This document shows positions 8,089-17,389 of a DNA stretch of 64,000 nucleotides, one piece after another. The notes under the pieces are model-generated. The model made no database searches, was not told the origin of the DNA, and saw only the letters and a list, made by a program, of their open reading frames with translations. The stretch covers positions 1 through 64,000 of the forward strand of contig NZ_JMCL01000030.1 in NCBI RefSeq assembly GCF_000690905.1, written 5' to 3'. Each line of letters starts with the position of its first letter. Position 1 is the first letter of the stretch. A program made the position numbers and the translations under genes. The stretch is from Pseudomonas sp. Ant30-3 (GTDB taxonomy: Bacteria; Pseudomonadota; Gammaproteobacteria; Pseudomonadales; Pseudomonadaceae).

Positions 8089-8211
8089 ATTCACCTAAGG
8101 TTTCTGACAGGGGATGAGTCCTAAAGTTATATCGAGCCTTGAGCTCAGCCCCAAGAATCATTTTTCAATGTGAATTCAACGGGATGACCAAAATTCATTT
8201 GAGGATACCCC

Positions 8212-8418
8212 ATGAAATCCATTAAAACCCTGTTCGTCATAGCCGCTTTGACCGTCTCTTCTCTGGCGATGGCCGAAGGCGGTGGTGACCGGACATTCGC
8301 ACGTATGGAAGCCGCCAGGAAGAGCTCCATGGATGCGCACCAAGTTGCCCAAAAGCAAGGCACTCAAACCCCGGTAGCGAAGAGCAACGCCAAGGCGGCT
8401 GACCAAGCCAAATATTGA
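8212..8418 (+). CDS. PtrA-like small periplasmic protein
   Basis: A 68-residue peptide with a clear signal peptide (MKSIKTLFVIAALTVSSLAMA, cut about residue 21). The mature part begins EGGGDRTFARMEAARKSSMD and is hydrophilic with many Ala, Lys and Gln. It matches the N-terminal domain of the co-regulatory protein PtrA group, small exported proteins found in Pseudomonas copper loci. P. aeruginosa PtrA is copper-induced and affects type III secretion; whether this homologue does so is unknown. It is preceded by a cop box and followed by a second one driving copA. Confidence 0.65.
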   Translation: MKSIKTLFVIAALTVSSLAMAEGGGDRTFARMEAARKSSMDAHQVAQKQGTQTPVAKSNAKAADQAKY

Positions 8419-8439
8419 ACGGCTCGATGCACTCCCAAG

Positions 8440-8455
8440 CTGACAGAAATGTAAT
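8440..8455 (+). promoter_or_regulatory. Cop box upstream of copA
   Basis: CTGACAGAAATGTAAT, same pattern as at 8073 and 21827. A plausible -10 (TTAAAAT, near 8467-8473) follows at suitable distance, so the box would cover the -35 region, as expected of a CopR-activated promoter. It precedes copA by about 180 bases. Confidence 0.75.
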
Positions 8456-8637
8456 CACCTCGGTGGTTAAAATGTGGCAATTTCTGAGCTCGCCTGCCGT
8501 ATGAATTTTGTCATTTGCGGCGGCGGGCAAGGTTCATAGAGATTCGAGACGAACTCCTGAGAACCCCCTAACCTGTAAGCACAATGCACAGTGTGTTTCG
8601 CACGGTTTCCCTTTTTGACTGACTGGACATAAACGGC

Positions 8638-10518
8638 ATGCATTCCAAAACCTCTAGGCGGACATTCGTTAAAGGCCTGGCCGCTGGTGGCATTCTCGGC
8701 GGTCTTGGTCTGTGGCGCACTCCTGTATGGGCAGTGACCAGCCCCGGTCTGCCGAACGTATTGACCGGCAACGAGTTTGATCTGTTTATTGGTGAAACCC
8801 CGGTAAACATTACCGGTTCGCCGCGCACAGCCATGACCATCAACGGCTCTTTACCAGGGCCACTGCTGCGCTGGCGTGAAGGAGAAACGGTTACGCTGCG
8901 GGTGAAAAACCGCCTGGACCAGGACACCTCTATCCATTGGCACGGGATCATCCTGCCGGCCAACATGGATGGTGTGCCGGGCTTGAGTTTCCATGGCATC
9001 GCACCCGATGGCATGTACGAGTACAAATTCAAGGTGCATCAGAACGGTACGTACTGGTATCACAGCCACTCGGGTTTACAGGAGCAGGCAGGCGTCTACG
9101 GTCCCATCGTGATCGACTCGAAAGAGCCTGAACCTTTTCAATACAACCGCGATTACGTAGTGATGCTGACCGACTGGACCGATGAAGATCCTGCTCGCGT
9201 CATGGCCAAGCTGAAGAAGCAGTCGGACTACTACAACCACCACAAGCGTACCGTGGGCGACTTCATCGACGATGTCAGCGAGAAAGGCTGGTCCGCGACA
9301 GTGGCGGATCGCAAGATGTGGGCCGAAATGAAGATGAACCCCACCGATCTCGCAGACGTCAGTGGGGATACTTACACGTACCTTATGAATGGCCAGGCCC
9401 CTAATAGTAACTGGACCGGTATTTTCAAGCCGGGAGAGAAGCTGCGCCTACGCTTTATTAACGGCTCGGGTATGAGCTATTTCGACGTCCGTATCCCAGG
9501 TTTGAAAATGACCGTTGTGGCCGCCGACGGCCAGCACGTCAAACCGGTCAGCGTCGACGAATTCCGCATCGCCGTGGCAGAAACTTATGACGTGATCGTC
9601 GAGCCTGCCAGCGAAGAGGCCTACACCATATTCGCCCAGTCCATGGATCGAACCGGCTATGCGCGCGGAACCTTGGCGGTACGCGAAGGGCTGAAGGCGC
9701 CGGTGCCGGCGATCGACCCGCGCCCTCTTGTGACCATGGATGATATGGGAATGGGTGACATGGCCGGGATGGACCACGGCAGCATGGCTGGCATGGATGG
9801 TATGGATGGCGGCGCTACGAAGCAAGGTGACATGTCCGGTATGGCCGGCATGGATCACAGCAAAATGACCGGCATGGGCCAGGGTGACATGTCCAATATG
9901 ACCGGTATGGATCACAGCAAGATGACCGGCATGGACCATGGTGACATGTCAGGGATGGCGGGCATGGGCGGCATGGGCGGCATGGGTGGAGAGATGCAGA
10001 CTCACCCAGCCTCCGAAACCAATAACCCCCTGGTTGACATGCAAGCCATGACCCCTACGCCGAAGCTCAACGATCCTGGTATTGGCTTACGCAACAATGG
10101 CCGTCGCGTGCTTACCTACTCTGACCTTAAGAGCACTTTCCAGGATCCGGATGGCCGCGAGCCCAATCGCACCATTGAGCTGCACCTGACCGGTCATATG
10201 GAAAAGTTCGCCTGGTCATTCAACGGCATCAAATTCTCTGACGCCGAACCATTGCGTCTCAAGTATGGCGAGCGTCTGCGCATCACGCTGGTGAACGACA
10301 CCATGATGACTCACCCCATCCACCTCCACGGTATGTGGAGTGATCTTGAGGATGAGAACGGAAAATTCATGGTGCGCAAACACACGATCGACATGCCATC
10401 AGGAACCAAACGCAGCTATCGAGTCACCGCCGATGCGTTAGGTCGCTGGGCCTATCACTGCCACCTGCTATTCCATATGGAAATGGGCATGTTCCGTGAA
10501 GTACGGGTTGATGAGTAA
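8638..10518 (+). CDS. copA: Copper resistance multicopper oxidase CopA
   Basis: A 626-residue periplasmic multicopper oxidase. The N-terminus has a Tat signal (SRRTFVKGLAAG), so it is exported folded. Copper ligands are visible: HWHG (~residue 100), WYHSHSG (~140), HPIHLHG (~560) and HCHLLFHMEMGM (~606-617), the last providing T1/T2/T3 ligands with axial Met. Between them, residues ~365-455 form a Met/His-rich insertion of repeats such as MDHSKMTGM, the Cu-binding region of CopA/PcoA. It oxidises Cu(I) and sequesters copper. It is the first gene of copA-orf-copB-cytochrome-DUF411, with a cop box upstream. Confidence 0.96.
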   Translation: MHSKTSRRTFVKGLAAGGILGGLGLWRTPVWAVTSPGLPNVLTGNEFDLFIGETPVNITGSPRTAMTINGSLPGPLLRWREGETVTLRVKNRLDQDTSIHWHGIILPANMDGVPGLSFHGIAPDGMYEYKFKVHQNGTYWYHSHSGLQEQAGVYGPIVIDSKEPEPFQYNRDYVVMLTDWTDEDPARVMAKLKKQSDYYNHHKRTVGDFIDDVSEKGWSATVADRKMWAEMKMNPTDLADVSGDTYTYLMNGQAPNSNWTGIFKPGEKLRLRFINGSGMSYFDVRIPGLKMTVVAADGQHVKPVSVDEFRIAVAETYDVIVEPASEEAYTIFAQSMDRTGYARGTLAVREGLKAPVPAIDPRPLVTMDDMGMGDMAGMDHGSMAGMDGMDGGATKQGDMSGMAGMDHSKMTGMGQGDMSNMTGMDHSKMTGMDHGDMSGMAGMGGMGGMGGEMQTHPASETNNPLVDMQAMTPTPKLNDPGIGLRNNGRRVLTYSDLKSTFQDPDGREPNRTIELHLTGHMEKFAWSFNGIKFSDAEPLRLKYGERLRITLVNDTMMTHPIHLHGMWSDLEDENGKFMVRKHTIDMPSGTKRSYRVTADALGRWAYHCHLLFHMEMGMFREVRVDE

Positions 10519-10530
10519 AGGAGACAGGTT

Positions 10531-10803
10531 ATGAGCACATATCTGTATCGTAAGTCGCTGATCGGTTGCGCCCTCGTCTTTGGCCTATTAGGGGGAATGC
10601 CCGTTGCACTGGCAGGAGAAAGCGGTGGTGATCATTCCCATCCAACTCCTGCATCATCAACGGACAAGCCAGAGCCAACCCAAAAATCCAAGGCCAATGA
10701 ATCCAAAACCGATCACAGTTCCATGGACCATGGCTCGATGGATCACAGCAAAATGAGCGATGAGTCGATGGATCATGACCAAAAAACTAAAAAAGCGGAT
10801 TGA
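10531..10803 (+). CDS. Met/His-rich small periplasmic protein
   Basis: A 90-residue protein with a signal peptide ([18 protein letters not shown]) and a mature part rich in His, Met, Ser and Lys, ending with [15 protein letters not shown] repeats like those in CopA and CopB. No family can be named with confidence. Position (12 bases after copA, 4 bases before the copB ATG) and composition suggest a periplasmic copper-binding protein cotranscribed with copAB. It could also be a split-off N-terminal piece of CopB, because the following gene has its own complete signal peptide and the same repeats. Confidence 0.7.
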   Translation: MSTYLYRKSLIGCALVFGLLGGMPVALAGESGGDHSHPTPASSTDKPEPTQKSKANESKTDHSSMDHGSMDHSKMSDESMDHDQKTKKAD

Positions 10804-10807
10804 GATC

Positions 10808-11860
10808 ATGACCAACAAGCTTTTACGTCCGACCTTGATGGCGCTGACGGTTTCAGTCAGCACCGCTTTTGCTGGCTGGGCCAGCGCCGCTGAGGCGATG
10901 GATCCGTCGATGGCCATGCCATCGAGTTCGGACTCGCAACCTTCGGCGGTTCAAAAGCCGACGTCTGCGAAAGCAAAAGACAGCTCAATGGATCACTCCA
11001 AGATGGATCACGGTTCGATGGGAACCATGGACCATAGCAAGATGGGGGCCATGGATCACAGCAAAAAGAACATGGACCAGGGCCAAATGGACGGTATGGA
11101 GGGCATGGACCACAGCAAAATGAGTATGGATGCCGGGGCGACTACCTCCAGCCGAACGCCCATACCGGTACTGACCGACGCTGATCGTGCAGCTGCTTTT
11201 CCGCCTGTCGCAGGCCATGGAGTTCATGACAAAAGCCTCAATACGTTCTTTCTCCTCGATCAATTCGAGTATCAGGACGCTGACAACGGCAGTGCCCTGA
11301 GTTGGGATGCAACAGGCTGGATTGGTGGTGACATTGATCGGTTATGGCTGCGCTCGGAGGGGGAGCGTACCAACGGTGTGACTGAAGACGCCGAACTCCA
11401 AGCGCTGTGGGGGCACTCGATCAGTCCGTGGTGGGACGTTGTTACCGGGGTGCGTCAAGATTTTAAACCAGGCTCGCCACAGACTTGGGGCACTTTTGGT
11501 ATCCAAGGGATGGCTCTCTACAACTTTGAAGCGGAAGCCACCGCGTTCATTGGTGAGAACGGGCAGACCGCGGCTCGGTTAGAGGGCGATTACGACATTC
11601 TGCTGACCAATCGCCTGATCTTGCAGCCCACCGCCGAAATGAACTTTTACGGGAAAAACGACCCTCAACGCGGCATTGGTTCTGGTTTGGCCAATACCGA
11701 AGTAGGTTTGCGGTTGCGCTACGAGATTGTCCGCGAGTTTGCCCCCTACATCGGCGTTACTTGGAGCCGTTCTTATGGCAAGACTGCCGACCTCGCCAGC
11801 GATGAAGGAGAAGATACGAGTGAGGCGCGATTTGTCGCCGGTATTCGGATGTGGTTTTGA
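10808..11860 (+). CDS. copB: Copper resistance outer membrane protein CopB
   Basis: A 350-residue protein with a signal peptide ([19 protein letters not shown]), a Met/His-rich mature N-terminus ([24 protein letters not shown] repeats, residues ~45-115), and a C-terminal beta-barrel of the CopB family ([34 protein letters not shown], ending [11 protein letters not shown] with a terminal Phe typical of outer-membrane proteins). CopB binds copper at the outer membrane alongside CopA. ATG at 10808 overlaps the end region of the previous gene closely, so the three are one operon. Confidence 0.93.
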   Translation: MTNKLLRPTLMALTVSVSTAFAGWASAAEAMDPSMAMPSSSDSQPSAVQKPTSAKAKDSSMDHSKMDHGSMGTMDHSKMGAMDHSKKNMDQGQMDGMEGMDHSKMSMDAGATTSSRTPIPVLTDADRAAAFPPVAGHGVHDKSLNTFFLLDQFEYQDADNGSALSWDATGWIGGDIDRLWLRSEGERTNGVTEDAELQALWGHSISPWWDVVTGVRQDFKPGSPQTWGTFGIQGMALYNFEAEATAFIGENGQTAARLEGDYDILLTNRLILQPTAEMNFYGKNDPQRGIGSGLANTEVGLRLRYEIVREFAPYIGVTWSRSYGKTADLASDEGEDTSEARFVAGIRMWF

Positions 11861-11871
11861 GAACCCCTTAT

Positions 11872-12714
11872 ATGAAAAGAACAATAAAAACGTTGGCTGC
11901 TGCCGGTGTGGTTGCAGTCATCATGGGGGCCGGCGTCGTGCATTTTGGTGTGTTCAACGTTGGGGCCGATGAACCACACTCCGATCCCGTGTACGCACTG
12001 CTGTCCACTGCTCGGGATCGCTCGATTGCTGTGCGTTCACGCGATATTAAAGTCCCCGACCTGAGCGAAGAAGCACTCATCCGCGAAGGTGCTGGCAACT
12101 ACAACTCAATGTGCATTGGCTGCCACCTTGCTCCGGGACTCGCTGGAACCGAGTTGAGTAAAAGCCTTTACCCAGCACCTCCGAATCTGTCGAAACTGGG
12201 GGTTGATGGAAACCCTGCCGCCGCTTTTTGGATCATCAAACATGGAATCAAATCCACAGGCATGCCTGCCTGGGGTAAAAGCATGGCTGATCCCTACATC
12301 TGGGGGATGGTCGCTTTTCTCCAGCAACTGCCTTCATTGGATGCAGAGCAATACACCGCTTTAGCGGCCAGCAGTGGTGGTCATCAACACGGTGGCGGCG
12401 AAACCAAAATGCATAACCATGAAGGTCAGCATGATGGTGAAAAAGGGGTTGTCGCTGGACATCATGATGCGAATGCACCCGAAGAGGTAGCCGAAGCAGA
12501 CGATCATCATGGAGAGAAAAACAGCGCCCATGCTCATGATCAGGCCGCAGAACTTTCTGAGGATGAAAGTCCCGAACATGCCCAACCCCCGGGGGGCGAG
12601 GCTTCAAATGCTGCTCCAGCTGCTCCAGCTGCTCCAGCTGCTCCAGCGACTCCAGCCGCTCAGCCAAAAACTCATACCCATGATGATGGGAAGGATCATA
12701 CCCATGCGAAATAA
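11872..12714 (+). CDS. Cytochrome c with His-rich tail
   Basis: A 280-residue exported protein: N-terminal signal/anchor (AAAGVVAVIMGAGVVHFGVF), one haem-binding CIGCH motif (residues ~81-85) in NYNSMCIGCHLAPG, and a candidate axial Met in KSTGMPAWGKSM (~128). Residues ~165-280 are unusually rich in His, Asp and Glu (HHDANAPEEV, DDHHGEKNSAHAHD) with an Ala-Pro repeat near 248-262. Cytochromes of this type follow copAB in several Pseudomonas copper clusters; the tail probably binds metal. It may transfer electrons for copper oxidation, which is inference. It overlaps the DUF411 gene by 11 bases. Confidence 0.85.
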   Translation: MKRTIKTLAAAGVVAVIMGAGVVHFGVFNVGADEPHSDPVYALLSTARDRSIAVRSRDIKVPDLSEEALIREGAGNYNSMCIGCHLAPGLAGTELSKSLYPAPPNLSKLGVDGNPAAAFWIIKHGIKSTGMPAWGKSMADPYIWGMVAFLQQLPSLDAEQYTALAASSGGHQHGGGETKMHNHEGQHDGEKGVVAGHHDANAPEEVAEADDHHGEKNSAHAHDQAAELSEDESPEHAQPPGGEASNAAPAAPAAPAAPATPAAQPKTHTHDDGKDHTHAK

Positions 12715-13171
12715 CTTCCTTCGTCCCGGCCGGGCGCTTCGCCTCGCTACATTCGCGGCGCTGTTTATCAGTTCTGCTGGCCATGCAGCAGAATCGCTGA
12801 CGATCGATGTCCATCGTGACGCTAATTGTGGATGCTGCAAGAAGTGGATTCAGCACCTTGAAGCTAACGGCTTCACCGTCGTTGATCATGTAGAAACCAA
12901 CATGAGCGCGATCAAGCAGGACCTGGGTGTTGTTCCGCGTCTCTCGTCATGCCACACCGCGGTGATCAACGGAAAGTTTGTTGAAGGCCACGTACCTGCT
13001 GAGCAAATAGTTGCTTTGAGCAATCGCGATGACCTTATCGGGATTGCTGTGCCGGGCATGCCGGCAGGCTCGCCTGGTATGGAGGTCGCGGGGAAGCGGG
13101 ATGCTTATCAAGTCATCGGCCTGAGTAAAGCAGGTGCTGACCAAGTGATTGCCGAGTACCCGGCAAACTAA
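12704..13171 (+). CDS. DUF411 periplasmic metal-binding protein
   Basis: A 155-residue exported protein with a signal peptide (LATFAALFISSAGHAAES) and the DUF411 core: DVHRDANCGCCKKW (CGCC at ~43-46), VPRLSSCHTAVI, NGKFVEGHVPAEQI, GIAVPGMPAGSPGMEV and the ending VIAEYPAN. DUF411 proteins bind copper through these Cys and Met residues and are sometimes called CopG. The start is the ATG inside the end of the cytochrome gene (11-base overlap), where the signal peptide begins. A truncated copy of the same C-terminus lies at 31169-31250. Confidence 0.9.
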   Translation: MRNNFLRPGRALRLATFAALFISSAGHAAESLTIDVHRDANCGCCKKWIQHLEANGFTVVDHVETNMSAIKQDLGVVPRLSSCHTAVINGKFVEGHVPAEQIVALSNRDDLIGIAVPGMPAGSPGMEVAGKRDAYQVIGLSKAGADQVIAEYPAN

Positions 13172-13191
13172 TTTTCAACCTTTCCTTAATT

Positions 13192-13224
13192 CTTGCATGG
13201 TCACTGCCCGTGATCATGCAAGCG
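13192..13224. terminator. Bidirectional hairpin between DUF411 and the MFS relic
   Basis: CTTGCATG...CATGCAAG arms with inner GTCAC/GTGAT pairing around a short loop, covering the stop codon of the minus-strand MFS relic. It lies where two convergent units meet, so a bidirectional terminator is likely. Confidence 0.55.
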
Positions 13225-13789
13225 AAGTGTGCTCTTACTACGATGTGCTATCAGCAGTATGAGTGCTACCGCAGAAAAAACTGCTCCGGCATAAAACGTC
13301 ATTGCTGAACCATAAGTTTGCCAAAGTAACCCCGCAATCCCACTTGCCAGCAACATGGACACTCCGCTCACCAGGTTGAAAATCCCGAAAGCGGTTCCTT
13401 TCAATTCTGCCGGTATCGTGTCAGCGACAAGGGCAGCCAATAGCCCCTGACTGAATCCCATATGAAGTCCCCATAGGGCGACGCCGAGTATCAACATTGA
13501 GACGGACTCAGCGCTGGCTAGAACCAGATCGGACAAGGTCAGCAATATCAACCCGACCCCGAGGAGACTTGTGCGGTTGACACGATCAGAGAGCTTCCCC
13601 ACAGGGTAGGCCGAAAGCGTGTAGAACAAGGCCATCACCACCATCCCTATCGGCACCCAGGTGGCAGACAGTCCTGCCTGCTGAGCGCGCAAGACCAGGA
13701 AAGCCTCGCTAAAACGTGCCAGGGTAAACAATGCGCCGGCTATCACCACCCACCAGTAAGCCGGCGAAAAGCTGTAGAGCAGTTGTAGC
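13201..13789 (-). pseudogene. MFS transporter, C-terminal half, cut off by the ars element
   Basis: The frame encodes the last six or so transmembrane segments of a major facilitator (AYWWVVIAGALFTLARFSEA, VVMALFYTLSAYPVGKLSDR, LGVALWGLHMGFSQGLLAAL). Upstream the open frame continues only into repeats of the inserted element. The N-terminal half of the same gene is at 20873-21491 on the same strand. Joining the halves across one copy of the 5-bp GTAGC duplication restores the frame (...SPIR-L-QLLYSFSPAYWW...), so the gene was whole before insertion. Confidence 0.88.
13785..13789. repeat. Target-site duplication, left copy
   Basis: GTAGC immediately outside the left terminus (TGAGCAATTGCA) of the arsenic element. 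The same five bases flank the right terminus at 20868-20872. Removing the element with one copy rebuilds the interrupted MFS gene in frame. Confidence 0.85.
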
Positions 13790-13883
13790 TGAGCAATTGC
13801 ATTCATCTGCACACTCAATTGCATCGGATCTGAACACCCATTTGCATTCCTACTGAACAGCAGTTGCATCACTTGCACACCTG
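13790..13883 (+). repeat. Left terminal repeat array of the ars element
   Basis: Four contiguous units beginning CAATTGCATTCATCTGCACA, CAATTGCATCGGATCTGAAC, CATTTGCATTCCTACTGAAC and AGTTGCATCACTTGCACACC, each 22-23 bp. The inner three match the right end closely. They are likely transposase-binding sites. Confidence 0.82.
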
Positions 13884-14045
13884 ATGAGCGTGCAACTGTT
13901 AGCGCTGGAAAGCCCGGTACCCACTCAGCCCAAGAGCCAAGGCTGGTCGGCCACAGCGAGTGGACAGGTTCGGCTTCCGTCACGCTGATCGGCGTCACAC
14001 GCACAGCACGCACCACAGTCAGCGAAATGACGCATTACTCGTCGA

Positions 14046-14507
14046 TCAGTCCGGCTGAAGGGGACTGCAACCCGCTTTGATATATACCGCTGACTGGTGA
14101 GGAGAGCCTTGCTTGATATCATCCGCAGAAGCGTATAGCTGGACACTGACCATGCAGTCGTTTATGCGCTGCAGAAGGATGTCCTTCAGGAGTCCTTGGC
14201 TGTTGGTTGGACAGGTGCTGCCCTCTTTTACCACCAGGGATGCTCGCTTCTCGTCGCGGCTGATCAGACTGCCAATCTCCGCCGTGCAATCGCCCCATTG
14301 CAGCCTGTCGGAGGAAAGCCGAAATGCCGGTAGCACCAAAGCATCCCTACGATTATTGCGCCACTCACCTATAAACCATGTCCCTTCAATCGTCTTATCC
14401 ATACCGGACGGACGCTTGGTTTGTGTCTCGCCTTGATCACAGGCGGCCAATAGAACAGCTGTAAGCACCACAAAAGACAGTGCAGGTATGTCGAAAAACT
14501 TGCTCAT
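14046..14507 (-). CDS. Hypothetical lipoprotein in the ars element
   Basis: A 153-residue protein with a lipoprotein signal (FVVLTAVLLAACDQGE, lipobox LAAC). The mature part has several cysteines (WGDCTAEIG, GSTCPTNSQG, NDCMVSVQL, KAGCSPLQ) that could form disulfides in the periplasm, and WFIGEWRNNR near the N-terminus. I do not recognise a family. It is the last minus-strand gene of the element, 89 bases after arsJ, and may be part of the arsenic operon or independent cargo. Confidence 0.7.
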   Translation of the reverse strand: MSKFFDIPALSFVVLTAVLLAACDQGETQTKRPSGMDKTIEGTWFIGEWRNNRRDALVLPAFRLSSDRLQWGDCTAEIGSLISRDEKRASLVVKEGSTCPTNSQGLLKDILLQRINDCMVSVQLYASADDIKQGSPHQSAVYIKAGCSPLQPD

Positions 14508-14596
14508 GGCGTGCCTCCGACATGTGCTGGTTCAGGCTCTGCCAACTCCCCCGCGTGCGCAGCGCGCAGAGGTTCACTTCGTCCTGTCTGACGGCT

Positions 14597-15817
14597 TCAT
14601 ATCGCCTCGGCATGCCTGGGTAAGGCGATAGAAATTAGGGCGGCCAGTAACACGAAGGCCGTAGAAACCCACAAGCAGGCCTCCAATCCGTAACCCTGAT
14701 AAATCCAGCCGGACAGCACGGTGCCGAGCAGTCGGCCCAGGGCGTTGGACATGTAGTAGAAACCCACGTCCAGCGACACCCCGTCTTCTTTGGCATACGA
14801 GACGATGAGATAGCTGTGCAGAGAAGAGTTCACCGCGAACAACGCGCCGAACACCATCAACCCACCCAGCAGTACAACGTGAGGTGCCCAACCAGCCGAG
14901 AGACCGAGGGCGATTGCCGCAGGCAGCCCTGCCAGAAATGCCGCCCAAACGAAAGCAGCTTGCCCATCCGGGACGTGGCCGTGCTTCTTTCCGGTAATGT
15001 TCGGGGCCAACGACTGGACGATGCCGTAGCCGATGACCCAGGCCGCCAAGAAGCCGCCAACCATCCAGAAGTCCCAGCCAAAAACCGTGCTCAGGTAGAC
15101 CGGCAACGCCACCACGAACCACACATCGCGGGCACCAAAGAGGAACATTCGCGCCGCCGAGAGGATATTGATCGCCCGGCTCTTGGAGAGAATGTCGCGA
15201 AACTTCGGTTTGGCCTTGGCTTTGCCCAGATGTTTCTTCAGCAGGAACAGGCTGGCTATCCATATCAGCGCCAGAGTCGCGGCCATCGCCAGCACGGCAA
15301 CCGTAAAGCCCAGCAATGCCAGCAGCGCACCTCCCAGGAAGAAACCCACGCCTTTGAGCGCGTTCTTCGAGCCGGTGAGAATTGCCACCCACTGGTAAAG
15401 GGTGCCTTGCTGGTTGTCGGGCACGAGCAGCTTGATGGAGCTCTTCGCGCTCATCTTGTTGAGGTCTTTGGCAATACCCGACAGCGCCTGGGCCCCCATC
15501 ACCCAAGGGATGGTCAGCCAGGCAGCGGGCACAGTCAGCATCAACAAGGCTGCCACCTGCAAGCCCAAACCAATGTTCATGGTGCGATTCAGGCCTAGAC
15601 GGGCACCCAGGTAACCGCCCACTAGATTGGTAATGACACCGAAGATTTCGTAGAACAGAAACAGGAACGCAATCTGCAACGGGCTGTAGCCCAACGCATG
15701 GAAGTGCAACACCACCAACATGCGTAGCGCACCGTCGGTGAGGGTAAAGGCCCAGTAATTGCCGGTCACCAGCAGGTACTGACGCACTTGCGGGGAAAGG
15801 GCTGACAACGCGTTCAT
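14597..15817 (-). CDS. arsJ: ArsJ organoarsenical efflux MFS transporter
   Basis: A 406-residue major facilitator matching ArsJ: TGNYWAFTLTDGALRMLVVL at the N-terminus, FEYEIFGV-like loop and DLNKMSAKSSIKLLVPD, about 12 transmembrane segments. ArsJ exports 1-arseno-3-phosphoglycerate, which the adjacent GAPDH makes from arsenate and which breaks down outside the cell. The pair gives arsenate resistance without reduction to arsenite. It follows gapdh by 12 bases in the same operon. A shortened relic of a second arsJ lies at 30229-30611. Confidence 0.94.
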   Translation of the reverse strand: MNALSALSPQVRQYLLVTGNYWAFTLTDGALRMLVVLHFHALGYSPLQIAFLFLFYEIFGVITNLVGGYLGARLGLNRTMNIGLGLQVAALLMLTVPAAWLTIPWVMGAQALSGIAKDLNKMSAKSSIKLLVPDNQQGTLYQWVAILTGSKNALKGVGFFLGGALLALLGFTVAVLAMAATLALIWIASLFLLKKHLGKAKAKPKFRDILSKSRAINILSAARMFLFGARDVWFVVALPVYLSTVFGWDFWMVGGFLAAWVIGYGIVQSLAPNITGKKHGHVPDGQAAFVWAAFLAGLPAAIALGLSAGWAPHVVLLGGLMVFGALFAVNSSLHSYLIVSYAKEDGVSLDVGFYYMSNALGRLLGTVLSGWIYQGYGLEACLWVSTAFVLLAALISIALPRHAEAI

Positions 15818-15829
15818 GATCTCTCCCTG

Positions 15830-16834
15830 TTAATCGGCCAAACCGACCAGTTTCGCCAGCTCAACAGCGCGGTTGGCGTAACCCCATTCGTTGTCGTACC
15901 AGGCATAGATCTTCACTTGAGTGCCATTGATCACCATTGTCGACAGCGCATCGATGATCGATGAGCGCGGGTCGGTGCGGTAGTCGATGGACACCAGTGG
16001 GCGTACTTCATAGCCGAGGATATTTTTCAGCGGGCCTTCTGCTGCTGCCTTGAGCAACGCATTAACTTCATCCACCGAGGTGGCGCGCTCCACTTCGAAC
16101 ACACAATCGGTGAGCGAGGCGTTGACCAGCGGTACGCGCACCGCGTGACCATTCAGGCGGCCACGCAGTTCGGGGAAGATTTCCGCAATGGCGGTGGCCG
16201 AGCCGGTGCTGGTCGGGATGAGGCTCATGCCCGAGGCGCGGGCACGGCGCAGATCCTTATGCGGTTGATCGAGGATGCTCTGGGTGTTGGTCAGGTCGTG
16301 AATCGTGGTGATCGAACCGTGACGGATGCCCAGGTTCTCGTGGATCACTTTGACCACTGGTGCCAGACAGTTGGTGGTGCAGGAGGCAGCAGTCACAATA
16401 CGGTGCTGCGCCGGGTCGAACAGGTGTTGGTTAACGCCCATCACCACGTTCAAGGCGCCTTGCTCCTTGACCGGCGCACAGACCACCACACGCTTAACGC
16501 CCTGATCCAGGTAGGCCTGCAACACCGCCACAGTCTTCATCTTGCCGCTGGCCTCGATCACCAGATCGCAACCCGACCAGTCGGTGTCGGCAATCGCTTT
16601 GTTCGCGGTGACCTTGATGCGCTTGCCGCCAATTACTACATGATCGCCTTCTGCGCTGGCTTCATTGTGCCAACGACCATGCACTGAGTCGAAGTTGATC
16701 AGGTGCGCATGGGTTACTGCATCACCTGCCGGGTCGTTGATTTGCACGAACTCGAACTCTGGCCAGCCCCAGGCCGCACGCAGGGCGAGACGACCGATGC
16801 GACCGAAACCGTTGATACCTACTTTGATGCTCAT
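15830..16834 (-). CDS. gapdh: ArsJ-associated glyceraldehyde-3-phosphate dehydrogenase
   Basis: A 334-residue GAPDH: NAD-binding [19 protein letters not shown] at the N-terminus, catalytic Cys in [15 protein letters not shown] (~residue 154), and conserved C-terminal [15 protein letters not shown]. In arsenic operons this enzyme uses arsenate in place of phosphate to form 1-arseno-3-phosphoglycerate, the ArsJ substrate. The start is the ATG giving [11 protein letters not shown]; a longer frame upstream overlaps the phosphatase and is not needed. It sits directly before arsJ and after the phosphatase-like gene. Confidence 0.94.
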   Translation of the reverse strand: MSIKVGINGFGRIGRLALRAAWGWPEFEFVQINDPAGDAVTHAHLINFDSVHGRWHNEASAEGDHVVIGGKRIKVTANKAIADTDWSGCDLVIEASGKMKTVAVLQAYLDQGVKRVVVCAPVKEQGALNVVMGVNQHLFDPAQHRIVTAASCTTNCLAPVVKVIHENLGIRHGSITTIHDLTNTQSILDQPHKDLRRARASGMSLIPTSTGSATAIAEIFPELRGRLNGHAVRVPLVNASLTDCVFEVERATSVDEVNALLKAAAEGPLKNILGYEVRPLVSIDYRTDPRSSIIDALSTMVINGTQVKIYAWYDNEWGYANRAVELAKLVGLAD

Positions 16835-16869
16835 GCTGTTGTTCTCTTGGGACTGCTGTCTGGGGGCAA

Positions 16870-17376
16870 TTACGACTTGGCGATGTCGAATTGACTGATG
16901 TAGTTGATATGCGCAGGGTGCTGAATCGCACGCGGACGTAGCGCTTGTACTTCGCTTACCGCCTCGCGGAACGGCACTGCGCATTCGATCAGCAGTTGCG
17001 CTGCAATCAATCCGGTACGGCCCGAGCCGCCCTTGCAGTGAATGGCAATATTCTTGCCTTCGGTGAGCAGTTGCTTGATCCGCTCACGATTGGCCTCCCA
17101 GGCAACCTGGAACGACTCAACAGGTGCTTGGTCGTCTTCCACGGGCAGGTGAAACCACTCGATGCCGTGCTGTTGGCATTGCTCTGGCAGATTCTCGACT
17201 TCGTTCTGGCTCAACTCTTCGGTGGGCATTAGCGTCAGCAAGGCCGAAGCACCTGCTGCCTTCAGAGTGTCCAGCGCCTCAGCGACCGACGCGTCTTTGG
17301 TGCCTGGGCAAGGCGTGAAGATCAGTTGGCCTTGCACAGCTGTCGTGGTTAGCACGGAGTACGGATGTTGGTGCAC
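16870..17376 (-). CDS. Dual-specificity / tyrosine phosphatase-like protein of the ars operon
   Basis: A 168-residue protein with the cysteine phosphatase signature [10 protein letters not shown] (Cys and Arg of CX5R) and an upstream acid loop (LPVEDDQAP). It resembles the dual-specificity or CDKN3-type phosphatases found in proteobacterial arsenic operons between arsH and gapdh. GTG at 17376 is chosen because GAAGGA precedes it and it clears the end of arsH by 13 bases; an in-frame start at 17481 would overlap arsH. Its substrate is unknown. A role with arseno-phosphoglycerate or with arsenate toxicity is speculation based on position. Confidence 0.75.
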   Translation of the reverse strand: MHQHPYSVLTTTAVQGQLIFTPCPGTKDASVAEALDTLKAAGASALLTLMPTEELSQNEVENLPEQCQQHGIEWFHLPVEDDQAPVESFQVAWEANRERIKQLLTEGKNIAIHCKGGSGRTGLIAAQLLIECAVPFREAVSEVQALRPRAIQHPAHINYISQFDIAKS

Positions 17377-17389
17377 GATCAGGCGTCCT

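Noticed and set aside
13790..13883. Interpretation of the tandem repeats as a CRISPR array or plasmid iterons
   Set aside because: Repeats are contiguous without spacers and occur inverted at the two ends of one insertion with a target duplication, which fits transposon ends. No replication or Cas gene is present.
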